Positions 1 to 10,081 of a stretch of DNA of 64,000 nucleotides are shown here, in pieces. Every line of letters begins with the position of its first letter. The first letter of the stretch is position 1. This DNA comes from Candidula unifasciata (lineage: Eukaryota; Mollusca; Gastropoda; Stylommatophora; Geomitridae), in NCBI GenBank assembly GCA_905116865.2, contig CAJHNH020000558.1, forward strand, positions 1,115,114-1,179,113, given 5' to 3'. The notes below the pieces were generated by a model. It was given only the letters and a program-made list of their open reading frames with translations, was not told the origin of the DNA and ran no database searches. Position numbers and translations under genes: made by a program.

Positions 1-149
1 GACAAGCATATGGAGATCAAATAGCTTTACTACGACAGTAAAGAGGTGATTTCGCAAATATAATATCAGAAGTCGGCCTACAAATAAGCTGTGAAAATAC
101 AAATATATTGAATACGCCAATAACACGTCTAACAGTTCTAACAACAGAA

Positions 150-182
150 CCCCCCCCCCCCCCCCAACCCCCCCCCCCCCCC
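150..182. repeat. poly(C) tract
   Basis: An almost pure C run broken only by AA at 166-167. It is the first of about twenty long G or C homopolymers in the window. Confidence 0.95.
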
Positions 183-239
183 TAAATGATGACAATAAAG
201 TAACAGATAGTGTACCAATTTAAGTTGTCATTTTGATGA

Positions 240-720
240 TCATGAAAACACTAAGAACGAAATTATGATGACACTAACGACAAGGCAACACAAGCCTTTT
301 AAGTTTAAAGCCTAAAGAAATTATGGAACTCTAAATTGTGTCGTTGTAAAACCAAGTTACGAGTTTTCAATTCCCATGTTATTTTGTTTCCTTTTTGTAA
401 TACATGTCCAGTAAAAAATTCAAAAGCGACCAAAGACATGGAACAAAAGTTAATTCAAAAACAAAAAAACTGGGAGAATGAACAAGTATTCAGTCAGATG
501 AATTCACGTTGAAGAAATAAGAGAAAAGTCTGGACGCTATGTTGGGCACATATTGAGAAGAAGCAGCCAGAAAATCATTAAAGAAGCAGTGAAACGGGAA
601 ACGGATTAAAAAAAAAAAACCAATGACGTAAGATAAACCCTAAACGAATGTCGAAAAAAAAGACCAAAGATGCTGGAGTGGATACCATCCATGGCGTCGA
701 CAAAACTGATCAGAATGAAT
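240..720 (+). mobile_element. LINE 3' relic (decayed)
   Basis: From 531 a frame reads GRYVGHILRR then KIIKEAVKRE, the C-terminal signature of LINE ORF2 proteins (reverse transcriptase tail). A later piece near 671-705 reads like AGVDTIHGVD, also seen in the LINE fragments near 2044 and 32260. Stops and frameshifts are frequent, so it is dead. The same GHILRR stretch recurs near 32130. Confidence 0.5.
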
Positions 721-748
721 AAATTAACTGATATACGAAGCCATGGCA

Positions 749-1012
749 CAGTCGGCGTTGTAACTTAGGTATACAAACATGCTTAGTGCTTTCGTGGCTC
801 CGGGTTTGATCCCAGCTGCGGGCAATTTATCAGCACAGACTGCCTTGTGCTTGTTTCGCCAGTGGTATCGACATATGACAATTCAGAAAGCAGTGACAAG
901 CTACTGAACGTGAAATTACAGAATAAAATCATAAAAAGGGCAAATAAAATGTTGGAGTTGGTTCTGCAACGTCCTGTAAAGAACATGCAGATATCGACAA
1001 TGGCACAACAAT
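749..1012 (+). repeat. SINE family S2, diverged copy
   Basis: Aligns with the better copies at 10890 and 49949: a tRNA-like head with a B-box-like GGGTTTGATCC, then the shared body, ending in GGTTCTGCAACGTCCTGTAA. Internal bases are strongly diverged, so this is an old insertion. Confidence 0.6.
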
Positions 1013-1127
1013 TAGCTATAGCTTGAATTTCCAGGGTGCTCCTAATATAAGCTCTGTCACAGATGTGCACCTCTCAGCCTTTCAAAATGATTCAGTTATA
1101 ATGTGATATGGGGAGGCATGCGAATCA

Positions 1128-1181
1128 AAGCTCAGGGCGACGGCGAGAGGTTCCAAGCTCAGGGCGACGGCGAGAGGTTTC
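1128..1181. repeat. 27-bp direct duplication
   Basis: Two adjacent copies of a 27-bp unit beginning AAGCTCAGGGCGACGG. It lies in otherwise unassigned sequence. Confidence 0.8.
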
Positions 1182-1189
1182 CGAGCCCA

Positions 1190-1918
1190 GGTAAGACCAG
1201 AGGTGACGTTCCTCCTCTCCATAGAACAAAGCATGAGAAGTATTGTAAAGACCACGTGTTGCCCATGCATCATGATCTACGTGTCTATCCCTTGTTTACT
1301 ACAAAGGAAAGGTAACATCAGTACGTTAGGAACAAAACATGTTGCAGAAGCTGGCGGATGAGAAGAACAGTGCTCTGTCTGTCTGCCTGTCTGAGCTTCC
1401 CTCCTAGACCACCTGCCCATCAAGGCTAAGGGACCGTCCTAAAAGTGAGCCCTAGTTAACCAGACGAAACACACAACAGACGTGCTAAATCCAAAAGTAG
1501 TGTGAATAATAGAAATAAATTGAGTGCGCCGGATTCTTAGGGCTAGGTAGGAAGAGGCTTTGCTGAAAAAAAAAAATGGTCACGTTCAACCAGTTTCCCC
1601 GAAGGAGGAGCTTAATTTGATATTTGTGACTAGGCTATGTGAGTCATACAAAATGGCTTAGCACTGCAGGCAACCAAAAGCCCTGGGAAGGACTAATGCA
1701 GTGTTCATAAGATCTAAACAAAACACCCGAATACTGTCCCGACCGGCGAGGAAGTCTCTGCAGACGAGAGTTCATCGGCGACTCAGTCGGAAATGAATCT
1801 TGGGGTTCAGGCACCACATAATTTGTAAAAGTTATATATAATTGATATATAGAGTTGGAAATAGAGAGAATGGGAACACTAGGACCTCCAAGAGAAACCG
1901 TGAAGGCGAACACCGATG
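1190..1918. other. unassigned interval
   Basis: Short open frames on both strands (for example 1644-1913 minus) show no domain, codon bias or convincing splice borders. I see no gene and no repeat family that recurs in the window. Confidence 0.5.
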
Positions 1919-1920
1919 AG

Positions 1921-2012
1921 AGAACGAACGAACGAACGAACGAACGAACTTTATTTTCAAAGGGTCACAAATTGGGCACGTAGGCCCGTCTTACATTCGG
2001 CCCTTCCAGTCA
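1921..2012 (-). mobile_element. LINE 3' terminus with (GTTC)n tail
   Basis: On the minus strand a 3' UTR-like stretch contains AATAAAG and then seven GTTC repeats at the far end. A related stretch without the tail occurs near 27000-27060, and a degenerate one near 12604-12660. This looks like a retroposon end with a tetranucleotide tail. Confidence 0.55.
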
Positions 2013-2014
2013 AC

Positions 2015-2146
2015 CATCTTTCGCACAGCAGTTAGAGAAGCCAAGGGTGCTGGGTTGGATTCCATCCATGATATCGAGGTGATAGCAGACGATAGAACGG
2101 AATGGAGAAACAGACTGAGAGCATATGTGGTGCAACAGGACAATGA
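2015..2146 (+). mobile_element. LINE ORF2 C-terminus fragment
   Basis: Frame from 2044 reads GLDSIHDIEV, then DRTEWRNRLRA and VVQQDNE followed by a stop. Related, more decayed text occurs near 671 and 32260. Together these identify the end of one LINE family's reverse transcriptase ORF. Confidence 0.6.
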
Positions 2147-2204
2147 ATGAATGAATGAAATATCCAAGCATCCGTTAAATATTGAATGTTGAATTAAGAA
2201 TCGA

Positions 2205-2810
2205 CAGCACAGCATTTGGGACACTCCCAAAAGTGCTCAGTCCCCATTTTCAGCATCAAGCGAAGAGTTTCAATTAAGATTTAACCAGTAACCGTCTTAT
2301 TGTATATCCGCCTCATCCTTCCTCTGAGTGTTGAGCGACGGCCAGATCCACTGGTAAATCCTCGCAGTGTCATTCTCCTTAGACCGTAATGATCTATCTG
2401 CGCCTCCGCACTGTTCACTCTCTTCTGCCTGCTTATTTCCCAACACATAGGCATGACCTGGAGAAAGTATTCAAAATATGCTAACTACCTGGGATCTTTG
2501 AAGTGATGCTTGCCACTCTGCTTGAAGCAAGCCTATTGTCACCTTTCTCAACATGCTATGTGAGTCGGTTACAATTATGGCATGTTTGAACTGCTAATTC
2601 TCAAGCCAGCAGAAGGCAGCAGAGACTGCCTCCACCTCTATTCTCAAACTAGACATTCTGATATCACATGCAAGGCGTTTCTGCACTAAGAGTCGTCCAT
2701 TCGCCTTTGCTGTGAAACCCTGCTTCGTCTGCCCCTCAACAGAGCCATCTCTATAATCATATCACTTGGGCAGGAATTGTCATAAATCATTTGTTGAACT
2801 TCTGATTCTG
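2205..2810 (-). mobile_element. RNase H-bearing LINE fragment (family L-RNH)
   Basis: Read on the minus strand, broken frames give RDGSVEG (first catalytic Asp context), then RIEVEAVSAAFCWLE (the Glu motif), TDSHSML (second Asp) and a PGH..LGN stretch. This is the RNase H type I order found at the C-terminus of some LINE ORF2 proteins. Plus-strand copies lie at 18655 and 54250. Frameshifts and stops make this copy inactive. Confidence 0.65.
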
Positions 2811-2838
2811 CATATCTGGAAAACAATTCCTCACATAC

Positions 2839-2895
2839 ACAAACAAACACACACAAACACACACATAAACACACACACACAAACACACACACAGA
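2839..2895. repeat. CA-rich microsatellite
   Basis: Interrupted (AC)n with AAAC steps. Simple-sequence frames on both strands here are artefacts. Confidence 0.9.
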
Positions 2896-2962
2896 TACTT
2901 ACTCAAACCACGCGTGTTTTTCCTGTATCTAACTGGACTGTATATAATTTGTTCTTTTGTAG

Positions 2963-2991
2963 ATGAGAGCGGCTACAGTGATTTGAAAGCG
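2963..2991 (+). CDS. candidate 29-nt micro-exon
   Basis: A pyrimidine-rich stretch ending TTCTTTTGTAG precedes 29 bases that are followed directly by the strong donor GTGAGT. If entered in phase 1 it reads (x)ESGYSDLKA and leaves in phase 0. The product is unknown. No partner exon was recognised, so the support is the two splice signals alone. The nearby minus-strand exon at 4613-4897 belongs to a different gene. Confidence 0.3.
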
Positions 2992-2999
2992 GTGAGTTC

Positions 3000-4015
3000 T
3001 TTTCACGACATTCTGTCCACTTTGATGTTGTCAATGTCTTTTTCATCTCTACTTTCCTTCTCGTCATAGCTGATAACGCATGTGCATGTTTTTCTTTGTA
3101 GTACAGAAATAAGCCACGAACGAACAGACAAACAAGTAGATAGACAAATTGATCTATCCGCAGAAAGGCATGCGAATCAACTGACATACACACAAAGAGT
3201 TGTAAGCACAGATAAAAACATCGATTAGGTAGATTAAATCTATATATAACTGATAAATTATGCAGGCCTGCGTTGCCAATCCATTCCAACCGCCTCTGTA
3301 TCCTTATTATAATCGACAGACATGCATCTGCCAAAATATAATCAACACAAAAACATACTGCCGTATTCTCTGTAATATTTAGACATTTGTGTCCAGATCA
3401 TGTCTTTTCTATTATAGTCTCATCCTTTCCCTGAGTGTTGAGTGTCAGCTAGATTCTCTCATCTATTACAGCTTGCTAATATACTTTTCGTACGGTTTTA
3501 TATCTTTTCTTGATTGTTTTTTTTTTATTAAAGAGCTTTTTTCATTTTTTTCATGTTGGCGGCACACTTTTTAGACAAACACAAATTTAGTGACACAGTA
3601 ATTTAGTATATTTTCAAACCGCAGTTTATAAAAGGCATTGACACAAATTAATTACATTAGCTCGACGCACCTTCACGCTGCAACCGACACTCTAATATGT
3701 CGCGACACACATTTTGGAAAGCTCTGGTATGTTTTGCAAGGCACTGTCATTTCTTTGCGCATCTATTTTATGCGACATGCTTTTGATATACTTATTACGT
3801 GCATGTTTTTTTCCCACTCCATTTTCGTTGAAACTGCGCCAGAGTGGCCAAAGAGTTAAATCCATGTTTCCAAAACTTCGTCAACGAACATCGAGTGACA
3901 AATGAAAATTGTGTTATTGCTAGAATATTAATAATTCTTTTTGCCTTGTTTGAAGTTGGAATTCACATATGTGCTTTTGCCATTTTGTATATCCACAGAT
4001 AATAGCCCTGAAAAT
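3000..4015. other. unassigned AT-rich interval
   Basis: Contains T-rich runs and several short open frames (for example 2903-3334 minus, 3638-3859 plus) with no recognisable domain. A short stretch near 3420 (CCTTTCCCTGAGTGTTGAG) matches part of the L-RNH LINE at 2315, so some of this is old LINE sequence. Confidence 0.45.
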
Positions 4016-4158
4016 TCGTCTTCTTCTTTTTCTTCTTCTTCTTCTTATAATTATTTTTCTTCTTCTTCTTCTTCTTCTTCTTCTTCTTCTTCTTCTTCTT
4101 CTTCTTCTTCTTCTTCTTCTTCTTCTTCTTCTTCTTTTTCTTCTTCTTCTGCTTCTGC
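4016..4158. repeat. (TTC)n / (GAA)n array
   Basis: About 140 bases of TTC repeats with a short AT interruption near 4048. Open frames of polySer, polyLys, polyLeu or polyGlu across it are artefacts of the triplet. Confidence 0.97.
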
Positions 4159-4199
4159 AGTAAACCATGAGAATAAAAGACTAAAGAAGAAACATTCAT

Positions 4200-4565
4200 T
4201 TTGAAAATCGGTACACCTTACGTTAATCTCCCCACGCTCTACCCATATACACACTAGGACACTTTTGATTGGTAGTTCTTGACATAAGGTTACGGAGGTG
4301 TTCCGCGATGCCGTTATTATCACATGTTGAATATTTCAGCACGCCAGTACTTTTAACTCTCCAAAAAATATGGAGCAACTGCCCCCCCCCCCCTTTTTTC
4401 CATAGAGAGTGCTGCAACCTATGTCAAAGGCAATCTCTTTCTCAGAATAAAAACTTAAATGCAAGACAACACGGAAAGCAAACAATATATCGGGACACAC
4501 CTGTAACCTGCAGGAAAGTCGACCATCAACAAACTTGTGAATGAAAAGTGACCTGTTTTGTTTTC
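4200..4565 (+). repeat. interspersed family R4, fullest copy
   Basis: About 365 bases starting near CGGTACACCTTACG and ending near GAATGAAAAGTGACCTG. It carries an internal poly(C) run at 4382-4393. Parts recur at 7405 (minus), 8864 (minus) and 9190 (plus). No coding capacity; it could be a MITE or a retroposon UTR. Confidence 0.6.
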
Positions 4566-4612
4566 TGAGATTTACATGAAATTACCTAATATTCATATTT
4601 AAAATGTCTTAC

Positions 4613-4897
4613 CTTTACAGAATTTTCCTTATCCACTTGATCGTCCAAAGTGTCTTCTCTGTTGCGTAGTTTCTCAGAAAAAACACCGTTATGAAACTCC
4701 TGGTTACGATTTGCGGTGCCTTGTTCTTTATTCTTCTCCCCATCACCAGTGCCTGGGCTACCCAAACACTGCATGGAAACTCGCTCACCACGACGGTCAG
4801 TTAGTGAGTCATTAGAATACTTTGAGTTCCGTGGTGAGTGCGCACTTAATGAAGTACGTGTTGGTGCCGGATCATTAACTACAGCAACTGATTTCAT
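4613..4897 (-). CDS. first coding exon of an unidentified gene
   Basis: The minus-strand frame opens with ATG at 4897, has an in-frame TGA 9 nt upstream, and runs 95 codons to a consensus donor (AAG|GTAAGA) at 4612. It starts MKSVAVVNDPAPTRTSLS, and the exon ends ENSVK in phase 0. The peptide is hydrophilic, rich in Ser, Arg, Asn and Glu, with no hydrophobic segment, so it looks like a disordered N-terminal region of a cytoplasmic protein or of a membrane protein whose body lies in later exons. Those exons should lie at lower coordinates or outside the window; none was recognised. Complex amino-acid use, lack of repeats and the exact donor make it the best single exon in the first 10 kb. Function unknown. 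Confidence 0.55.
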
Positions 4898-4929
4898 GGT
4901 CGGTCACAAGAGTTTGTTCCCTTAATTTA

Positions 4930-5520
4930 AAAAAAAAAAGCGAAATATGTCTATGACAGTATACTTAATTGACGAACTACAACAGGGGCACTGATATAAA
5001 GAAAACGGTTAGGAGGCGATTAGGGGAGAGGGTAGGCGTGTAACTTCTCAACCTCCTTATAAATTTTTTATGGGGTGCCACTATGTTCAAGTGCTTAGTA
5101 ATAATACTTTGCTGAATTTCAAATTATTATATAAGAAATTATTTAAGAATAAACAAAAACTTGAGAAGAAAAAATCTATACAAAGATAATTTTAAAAAAA
5201 AAAAGGGGGGGGGGGGCGGAGAGGTTGTCAACACTATTATTGGTATACGCCACTAAAATGTTTATATCTTCGCCGCCAAGAACTGACTTATAGGTTTCAC
5301 CGCATTGACTATTTTAATCTCTGTCCAGCAGCAATATTTTCGTTAATAGAAAATTCAATGTAAAAAACTTTACTAGCATCCCTAGTAATACAAGTTCAGA
5401 GAATTAAAAAGGTGGACGACGTACTGATAACCACATTCTAGATTGAGTTCCAACTGGTCTATAAAAAAGATGAATCTAGCATCACAGAGCCTAACAACAT
5501 TATTAACATAACATAATATC
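4930..5520. other. unassigned AT-rich interval with poly(G)
   Basis: AT-rich sequence upstream of the minus-strand exon, including an A-then-G run at 5194-5216. It could contain that gene's 5' UTR and promoter, but I see no clear element. Confidence 0.4.
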
Positions 5521-5539
5521 TACCGTTCTTTTTAGAACG

Positions 5540-5727
5540 AAGTCTTTCGTTTTTTGAAGCCCCACCTTGGCTCTTGCCAGGGGCCGCAATATAGCCAGGC
5601 CATAAATATGGCCTAAGGGCTGAACGCGGTTTCTGGGACCTCTCCACGGTGATCCTCATCCACATGGTGGCACATTGTGTCATCGGGTGTTTATCGCTTG
5701 TGTGATGTCCTGGTGGGGTAGAAAGTC
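5540..5727 (+). repeat. interspersed family R5, copy 1
   Basis: Shares GGGGCCGCAATATAGCC and ATCGGGTGTTTATCGCTTGT with copies at 5736, 28965 and 31865. It lies head-to-tail with the next copy, suggesting a local duplication or a double insertion. Noncoding; the class is unknown. Confidence 0.75.
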
Positions 5728-5735
5728 ATTCAGTC

Positions 5736-5940
5736 AGTCATCCCCTTGTGGGATGCAATTTGTCGTTATTTTGAAGCCCAACCCTGGCTCATGCTAGGGG
5801 CCGCAATATAGCCAGCCCATAAATATGGCCTAATGGCTGAATGCGGTTTCTGGGACCTCTCAACGGGTGATCCACATGGTGGCACTTTGTGTCATCGGGT
5901 GTTTATCGCTTGTGTGATGTTCTAGTGGGGTAAAATGTAC
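5736..5940 (+). repeat. interspersed family R5, copy 2
   Basis: About 200 bases from CCCCTTGTGGGATGCAATTT to CTAGTGGGGTAAAAT. It differs from copy 1 at scattered bases, so the tandem pair is not recent. Confidence 0.8.
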
Positions 5941-6049
5941 TACTACTAATCACAGATCTACTGGAATGGAAATGTCTTTTTACTTTACTGATACATTTAT
6001 GTAGTAAAACATTTTAGAATTCTGAGGTAATGTAATGTAAAGTAAAAAC

Positions 6050-6227
6050 TGCATACACGAGGGAGATGAATGGTTGTAGACCACGAGACAGACCAAGAAG
6101 TCGATGGACAGATAATGTCCATATAGACCTGCAAACACTTGGTGTCACCTACTGGAAAGAGAAGGCCAAGCAGAGACGAACGGAGGCGTGTGATATCTGC
6201 AGCAATACACCTCAAGGGCTCGGAATG
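6050..6227 (+). mobile_element. LINE ORF2 C-terminus (family L-GAA)
   Basis: The frame from 6066 reads MNGCRPRDRPRSRWTDN and then KEKAKQRRTEAC, the basic GRPR..RW..D tail of LINE ORF2 proteins. It runs straight into the GAA array at 6228, showing that the array is this element's 3' tail. Parts of its last 40 bases (CCTCAAGGGCTCGGAATGCT) recur inverted at 39475 and 44158. Confidence 0.65.
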
Positions 6228-6398
6228 CTGAAGAAGAAGAAGAAGAAGAAGAAGAAGAAGAAGAAGAAGAAGAAGAAGAAGAAGAAGAAGAAGAAGAAGA
6301 AGAAGAAGAAGAAGAAGAAGAAGAAGAAGAAGAAGAAGAAGAAGAAGATGATGATGAAGATGATGAAGATGAAGAAGAGGAAGAAGAAGAAGAAGAAG
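6228..6398. repeat. (GAA)n array as LINE tail
   Basis: About 57 triplets, grading at the far end into GATGATGAA. The array is joined directly to the LINE C-terminus, without a spacer. Confidence 0.95.
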
Positions 6399-6399
6399 T

Positions 6400-7300
6400 A
6401 ATTTAGAATATTTCACCAGATACAAACCAAAGCCTTACACAAAGTAACTATTATTCGTGTAGCAACATCTTTTATCCTAAACCACAACAGCGTCAAAGAA
6501 CAAAAGCTTCCATTTTATTTTGTAAAGAATGAATTTTAAATATATACTTCCAACAGAAAAGACACCAGCAAAGGGACCCGTTTAAGTTAAAAGTAGCAAC
6601 TGTTTCTTTTGTTTCTCCTCCAAACCGTTGGAGTAATATCGGAATAATTAGCAACATTAGAGTAATATAATCTAGAATATTCCAACTACACAATCCAAAG
6701 AAAGATTTATGCAGTGTTTTTCCTGTAGCAACTTTCCTTATAAACCACAACACAATCAAACAACAGAAGTTTACAAGTTTACAGGGGGAAAAAAGGGGGG
6801 GGGGGAATTAAAAATATCACATTATAAAACACATTGGCTCACTCAGCTGAAAAAGTAACAATAGTGATCCGTATCACTGGAGGAATATCTGTATGTTCAT
6901 GTTTCTGGTTACCAGAAACCCGGACTCTTCGACTGCTGCATCGTCTGCGCGCAGTCACAAAGCGTGTGATTGATACGTCCTTTCGTGAATAAGCTTGAGC
7001 GATGGGATGGACACAGGGTGAACTGTACCACTCAGTGATTTCCTTTCAGTGTTTGAAATAACAAGTGTCAGGGCTGGATTTAAATGTGGGTTAGTGAGTG
7101 AAATTGAAACCTACAACTAGGACAGCACCATGAGCGATTAACACGTTGTGACACAGAGTAAAATGTGCCATCGTTACAAAGTGACCTTAAGTTCAGCCAG
7201 GGTGGAGCTGCAATATCAATACATTTGGTCCAATATTGGTGGGGGTGGGGGTAGTGGATGAGACCGTAAGCTATATTATACCCTAAGGTGGTTTTATACA
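6400..7300. other. unassigned interval
   Basis: No gene seen. Contains a G run at 6796-6806 and, between 6420 and 6760, a degenerate direct repetition of a roughly 240-base stretch (AGCAACATCTTTTATCCTAA then AGCAACTTTCCTTATAAACC, both followed by CACAAC). Confidence 0.4.
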
Positions 7301-7304
7301 TTTT

Positions 7305-7405
7305 AGGTATTCAATTCGTATATATCCAGATTATTTTCTGTTAAGTCACCACATCACGAGAGATTTACGGAACCCCATAGTAAAAGGGGGTTGGTGTTAA
7401 GGTGG
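7305..7405 (+). repeat. half copy of foldback MITE (see 15420)
   Basis: TTTTAGGTATTCAATTCGTA and CACCACATCACGAGAGATTTACGGAACCCCAT match the left arm of the inverted-repeat element at 15420-15690. The right arm is absent, and R4 sequence follows. Confidence 0.55.
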
Positions 7406-7640
7406 TTAGGTTCACGTTAATCTCTCCAAAATAGAGTAGGTTACTTTTCATTCACAAGTTTGTTGGGCTGGTCAACTTTCCGGGAGGTTACAGGTGGGTC
7501 CCGCTCTGTTGTTTGCTTTCTGTGATGTCTTGCATTTAGATTTTCATCTCGAGAAAGAGAATACTGTCGTGAAATGATAGTCATTACACATCGGTTTGTA
7601 AGGCTGATAACCTGTCTTACCTGTAATCTGCACAAAATTC
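7405..7640 (-). repeat. R4 copy, rearranged
   Basis: Holds the R4 start signature (CACGTTAATCTCTCC) and then the reverse complement of R4's end (TTTTCATTCACAAGTTTGTTG). Inner parts are missing. Confidence 0.5.
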
Positions 7641-7699
7641 AAACTTGGACTCGCCCAGAAATATATAGTCCCTTATATCTATATATATAGGCCTGTATT

Positions 7700-8560
7700 G
7701 GACAACATTATTATGTCTGCCTTTTCTGGTTACTTTAACTAAACTCCACTTTTAAATGTATATCTCTTGGGGATATATTTACGGAGTTAATTGAGGTTTC
7801 TTGGAAACCGATTTACTCCTTGCCCCAGTATACAAGGAACTTCTTTTGTACCAACACCTGAAATGTCTATCTGACGCGATTCTCCTTGCCAGCTTCTCAA
7901 GCCTCCAGATGTGTTAATCTGTGCCTGTATACTTTAAATTTTCAAGGCAATCTGGATAGGGCAGTTTTACATATGCTTGGGATGTATATTTTCTGAAGAG
8001 CTGGCAGAAGATTCACAGTCTCACCAACATCCACCAACATCCAACCACCAGAACCAACTTGTTACCCACCAGATAACACCTGTGAAGGTTCCTGACATCT
8101 CCAAAAATGGGGGAGATTGTGCCTCAAACAGCTACCAGTGCCAGAGCTTAATGTGGCTCTAAGACATTGTGTGTCCTTACTGGTGATATAGACATGCTAC
8201 ATAACGATACAGTTGCTGTATAGTGAAGTACTCTTGCTACTTGATCCAGTGGAGCAGAATTCCCAGAGTCAAAGACAGTCAAATCATCCGGAGCTGAGGG
8301 AGGCATCATAGACAGAGAAAAGAGAAGATAAGTCTAATGCTTCACATGATGTTGTGTTCCTCACAGCTCCCTGTGTCCAATGATGAGAAGATGTCACCTC
8401 CAGGACCGGCTGTCTGCCTAGTTTCCTTAGGATTTAGACATTAGTGCTGAAATTCTTTCACTGATAGCTGGAATCCACTTTAATTGTTTTTGTACAGATA
8501 TTATACTAAATACATGCATTCATTTTCATGGCTGACTTAGGTTTCTCTATGTCACCTTCT
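7700..8560 (+). other. possible decayed coding remnant around 7977-8162
   Basis: An ATG frame at 7977-8162 reads MGCIFSEELAEDSQSHQH and stops after 61 codons. Its composition is protein-like, the start resembles an N-myristoylation site, and an AG lies upstream near 7957. Other frames between 7800 and 8430 also look loosely protein-like but are broken. I do not recognise a family. A degraded retrocopy or a chance frame are both possible. Confidence 0.2.
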
Positions 8561-8690
8561 TAAGTGTTTAGCAGTTGTATGTGTATGTATCTTCATTATA
8601 TGTGTTAACATGGTTATGATAATGAACTATCATAACCTGGGGGCTTTCTTTAGTAAGTAGTGGGGGTGTCCAGCCAAGTGTGCCTAGAAA

Positions 8691-8710
8691 TATATATATA
8701 TATATATATT
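8691..8710. repeat. (TA)n microsatellite
   Basis: Ten TA steps. Confidence 0.9.
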
Positions 8711-8863
8711 GACATATTTTGTAGTGCCAATACTTGAGTTGCCCTACTCCAGAGATAAGTTGATCGTATATTGGCCACGGGGAATCCCTTAGACCAATAC
8801 GAGCCAAACGACTCAACAAAATTATCTCTGAGTGCTGCTGGTTCTGAAGGAGAAATCCTTACA

Positions 8864-9130
8864 TTAGGCACGCGACAGGAGTGATATGTGACAAATGCAT
8901 GTGACATAGGTTGCAGCACTCTCTAGGGGAGTTGTGTTAAGACCAGTTTTTCCATGTTTTTGGAGTGTTAAAAGTGTTGGTGTGCTAAAATATACAACAT
9001 GCGATATCACTTCAATGTGCGGAACACCCGCATAACCATGTGTCAGGGTGTCAGGTTCAGGAACTACCAAACAGAAGTGAGCTAGTGTGTATATGGGCGG
9101 GTCGTGGGGAGATCAATGTTACTTTCACCG
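8864..9130 (-). repeat. R4 first half, inverted
   Basis: The reverse complement of 4200-4430: GTGTATATGGGCGGGTCG near 9090 and GTTAAAAGTGTTGGTGTGCT near 8968 match R4 on the opposite strand. It lies head-to-head with the plus-strand R4 piece that follows. Confidence 0.6.
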
Positions 9131-9189
9131 ATTAGGATTAGTAGTAGTCTCAGTCCAGTTCACGTTCATCTACACACCGGCTGACCTTT

Positions 9190-9460
9190 CATTCATACTT
9201 TCTCAAACTGGGTACATGTAACGTTAATCTCTCCACTCCACTCCCATATGGAGCAACTGGCCCTAACACCCCCCCCCCCCCCCCGAGAGCTCTGCAACAC
9301 ATGTCACAGGCATTCTCTTTATCGGAATGAAAACGCAAATGCAAGACAACACAGAAAGCAAACAATAGAGCGCGACACACCTATGACCTTAATAAAAGTC
9401 GACTAGCCCAACAAACTTGTAATGAAAAGTGACCTACTTTGTTTAGTAAGATTTACTGTT
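9190..9460 (+). repeat. R4 second half, with poly(C)
   Basis: Matches 4200-4260 plus 4370-4565. The poly(C) at 9267-9284 sits at the same place as the C run in the 4200 copy, so the homopolymer travels with the family. Confidence 0.65.
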
Positions 9461-9508
9461 CTACGTTGGAGGGGTGTCACGTTGTCTTGTCTCCAATTAC
9501 ATCAGCGC

Positions 9509-9868
9509 TGATGTTGCATGTTCTATACTATACGAATATAGACGAATGATGAGAATACCCTGGACAGATAAGAAAGAGTATAATGAAGACGTTTTCAATG
9601 AAACTGACTCACGAAGAGAACTGATTGCCCACATCAGAAAGAGATAATCTACATACTTTGGTCGTGCGATGAGACGGAGAAAACTGGAGTGCATCGTGAT
9701 AGTAGTAAAGTCGGAGGGGAGGAGAGGCAGAGGGAGACCGAGAGAACATATGCTAGACAGTCTTACACTATGGCACGGAGGTTCATTAGAGCTGATTGAA
9801 AGTACACAAGACAAAAGGTTGTGGATAGACATGACTACCAACGCTACACAGCATAGATTTAAGGAAGA
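9509..9868 (+). mobile_element. LINE ORF2 C-terminus
   Basis: Broken frames read MMRIPWTD, RRELIAHIRKR (then a stop), FGRAMRRRKLE and GRGRPREHML. The same order is cleaner on the minus strand at 60839-61123. It ends in GAAGAAGAAGAGG. Confidence 0.75.
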
Positions 9869-9898
9869 AGAAGAGGAGTTTTCCTCTTCTTCTTCTTC
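9862..9898. repeat. palindrome where two LINE tails meet
   Basis: GAAGAAGAAGAGGA then a short spacer then TCCTCTTCTTCTTC: a plus-strand LINE tail abuts a minus-strand LINE tail. Confidence 0.85.
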
Positions 9899-10081
9899 GC
9901 TTTCTCTTTTACCGCTGTGGGTATCGAGGGAGATATAAAATTATGTTTCTAGCTCTTCTGGCTGCCTCGACTATATGCACATCGTGCTGTTGTAGAGTTT
10001 CTCTGATGTTATCCTTCCATCTTGTTCTTGGTCTACCTCTTGCTCTACGTCCTTCTTCTCTTTCCATGTATTTGAAGAGGG
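9886..10081 (-). mobile_element. LINE ORF2 C-terminus (L-GAA family)
   Basis: Nearly identical to 28090-28265. The minus strand reads MEREEGRRARGRPR, then RWKDNIRETL and a GAA-rich tail. The upstream part of ORF2 is missing. Confidence 0.75.
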
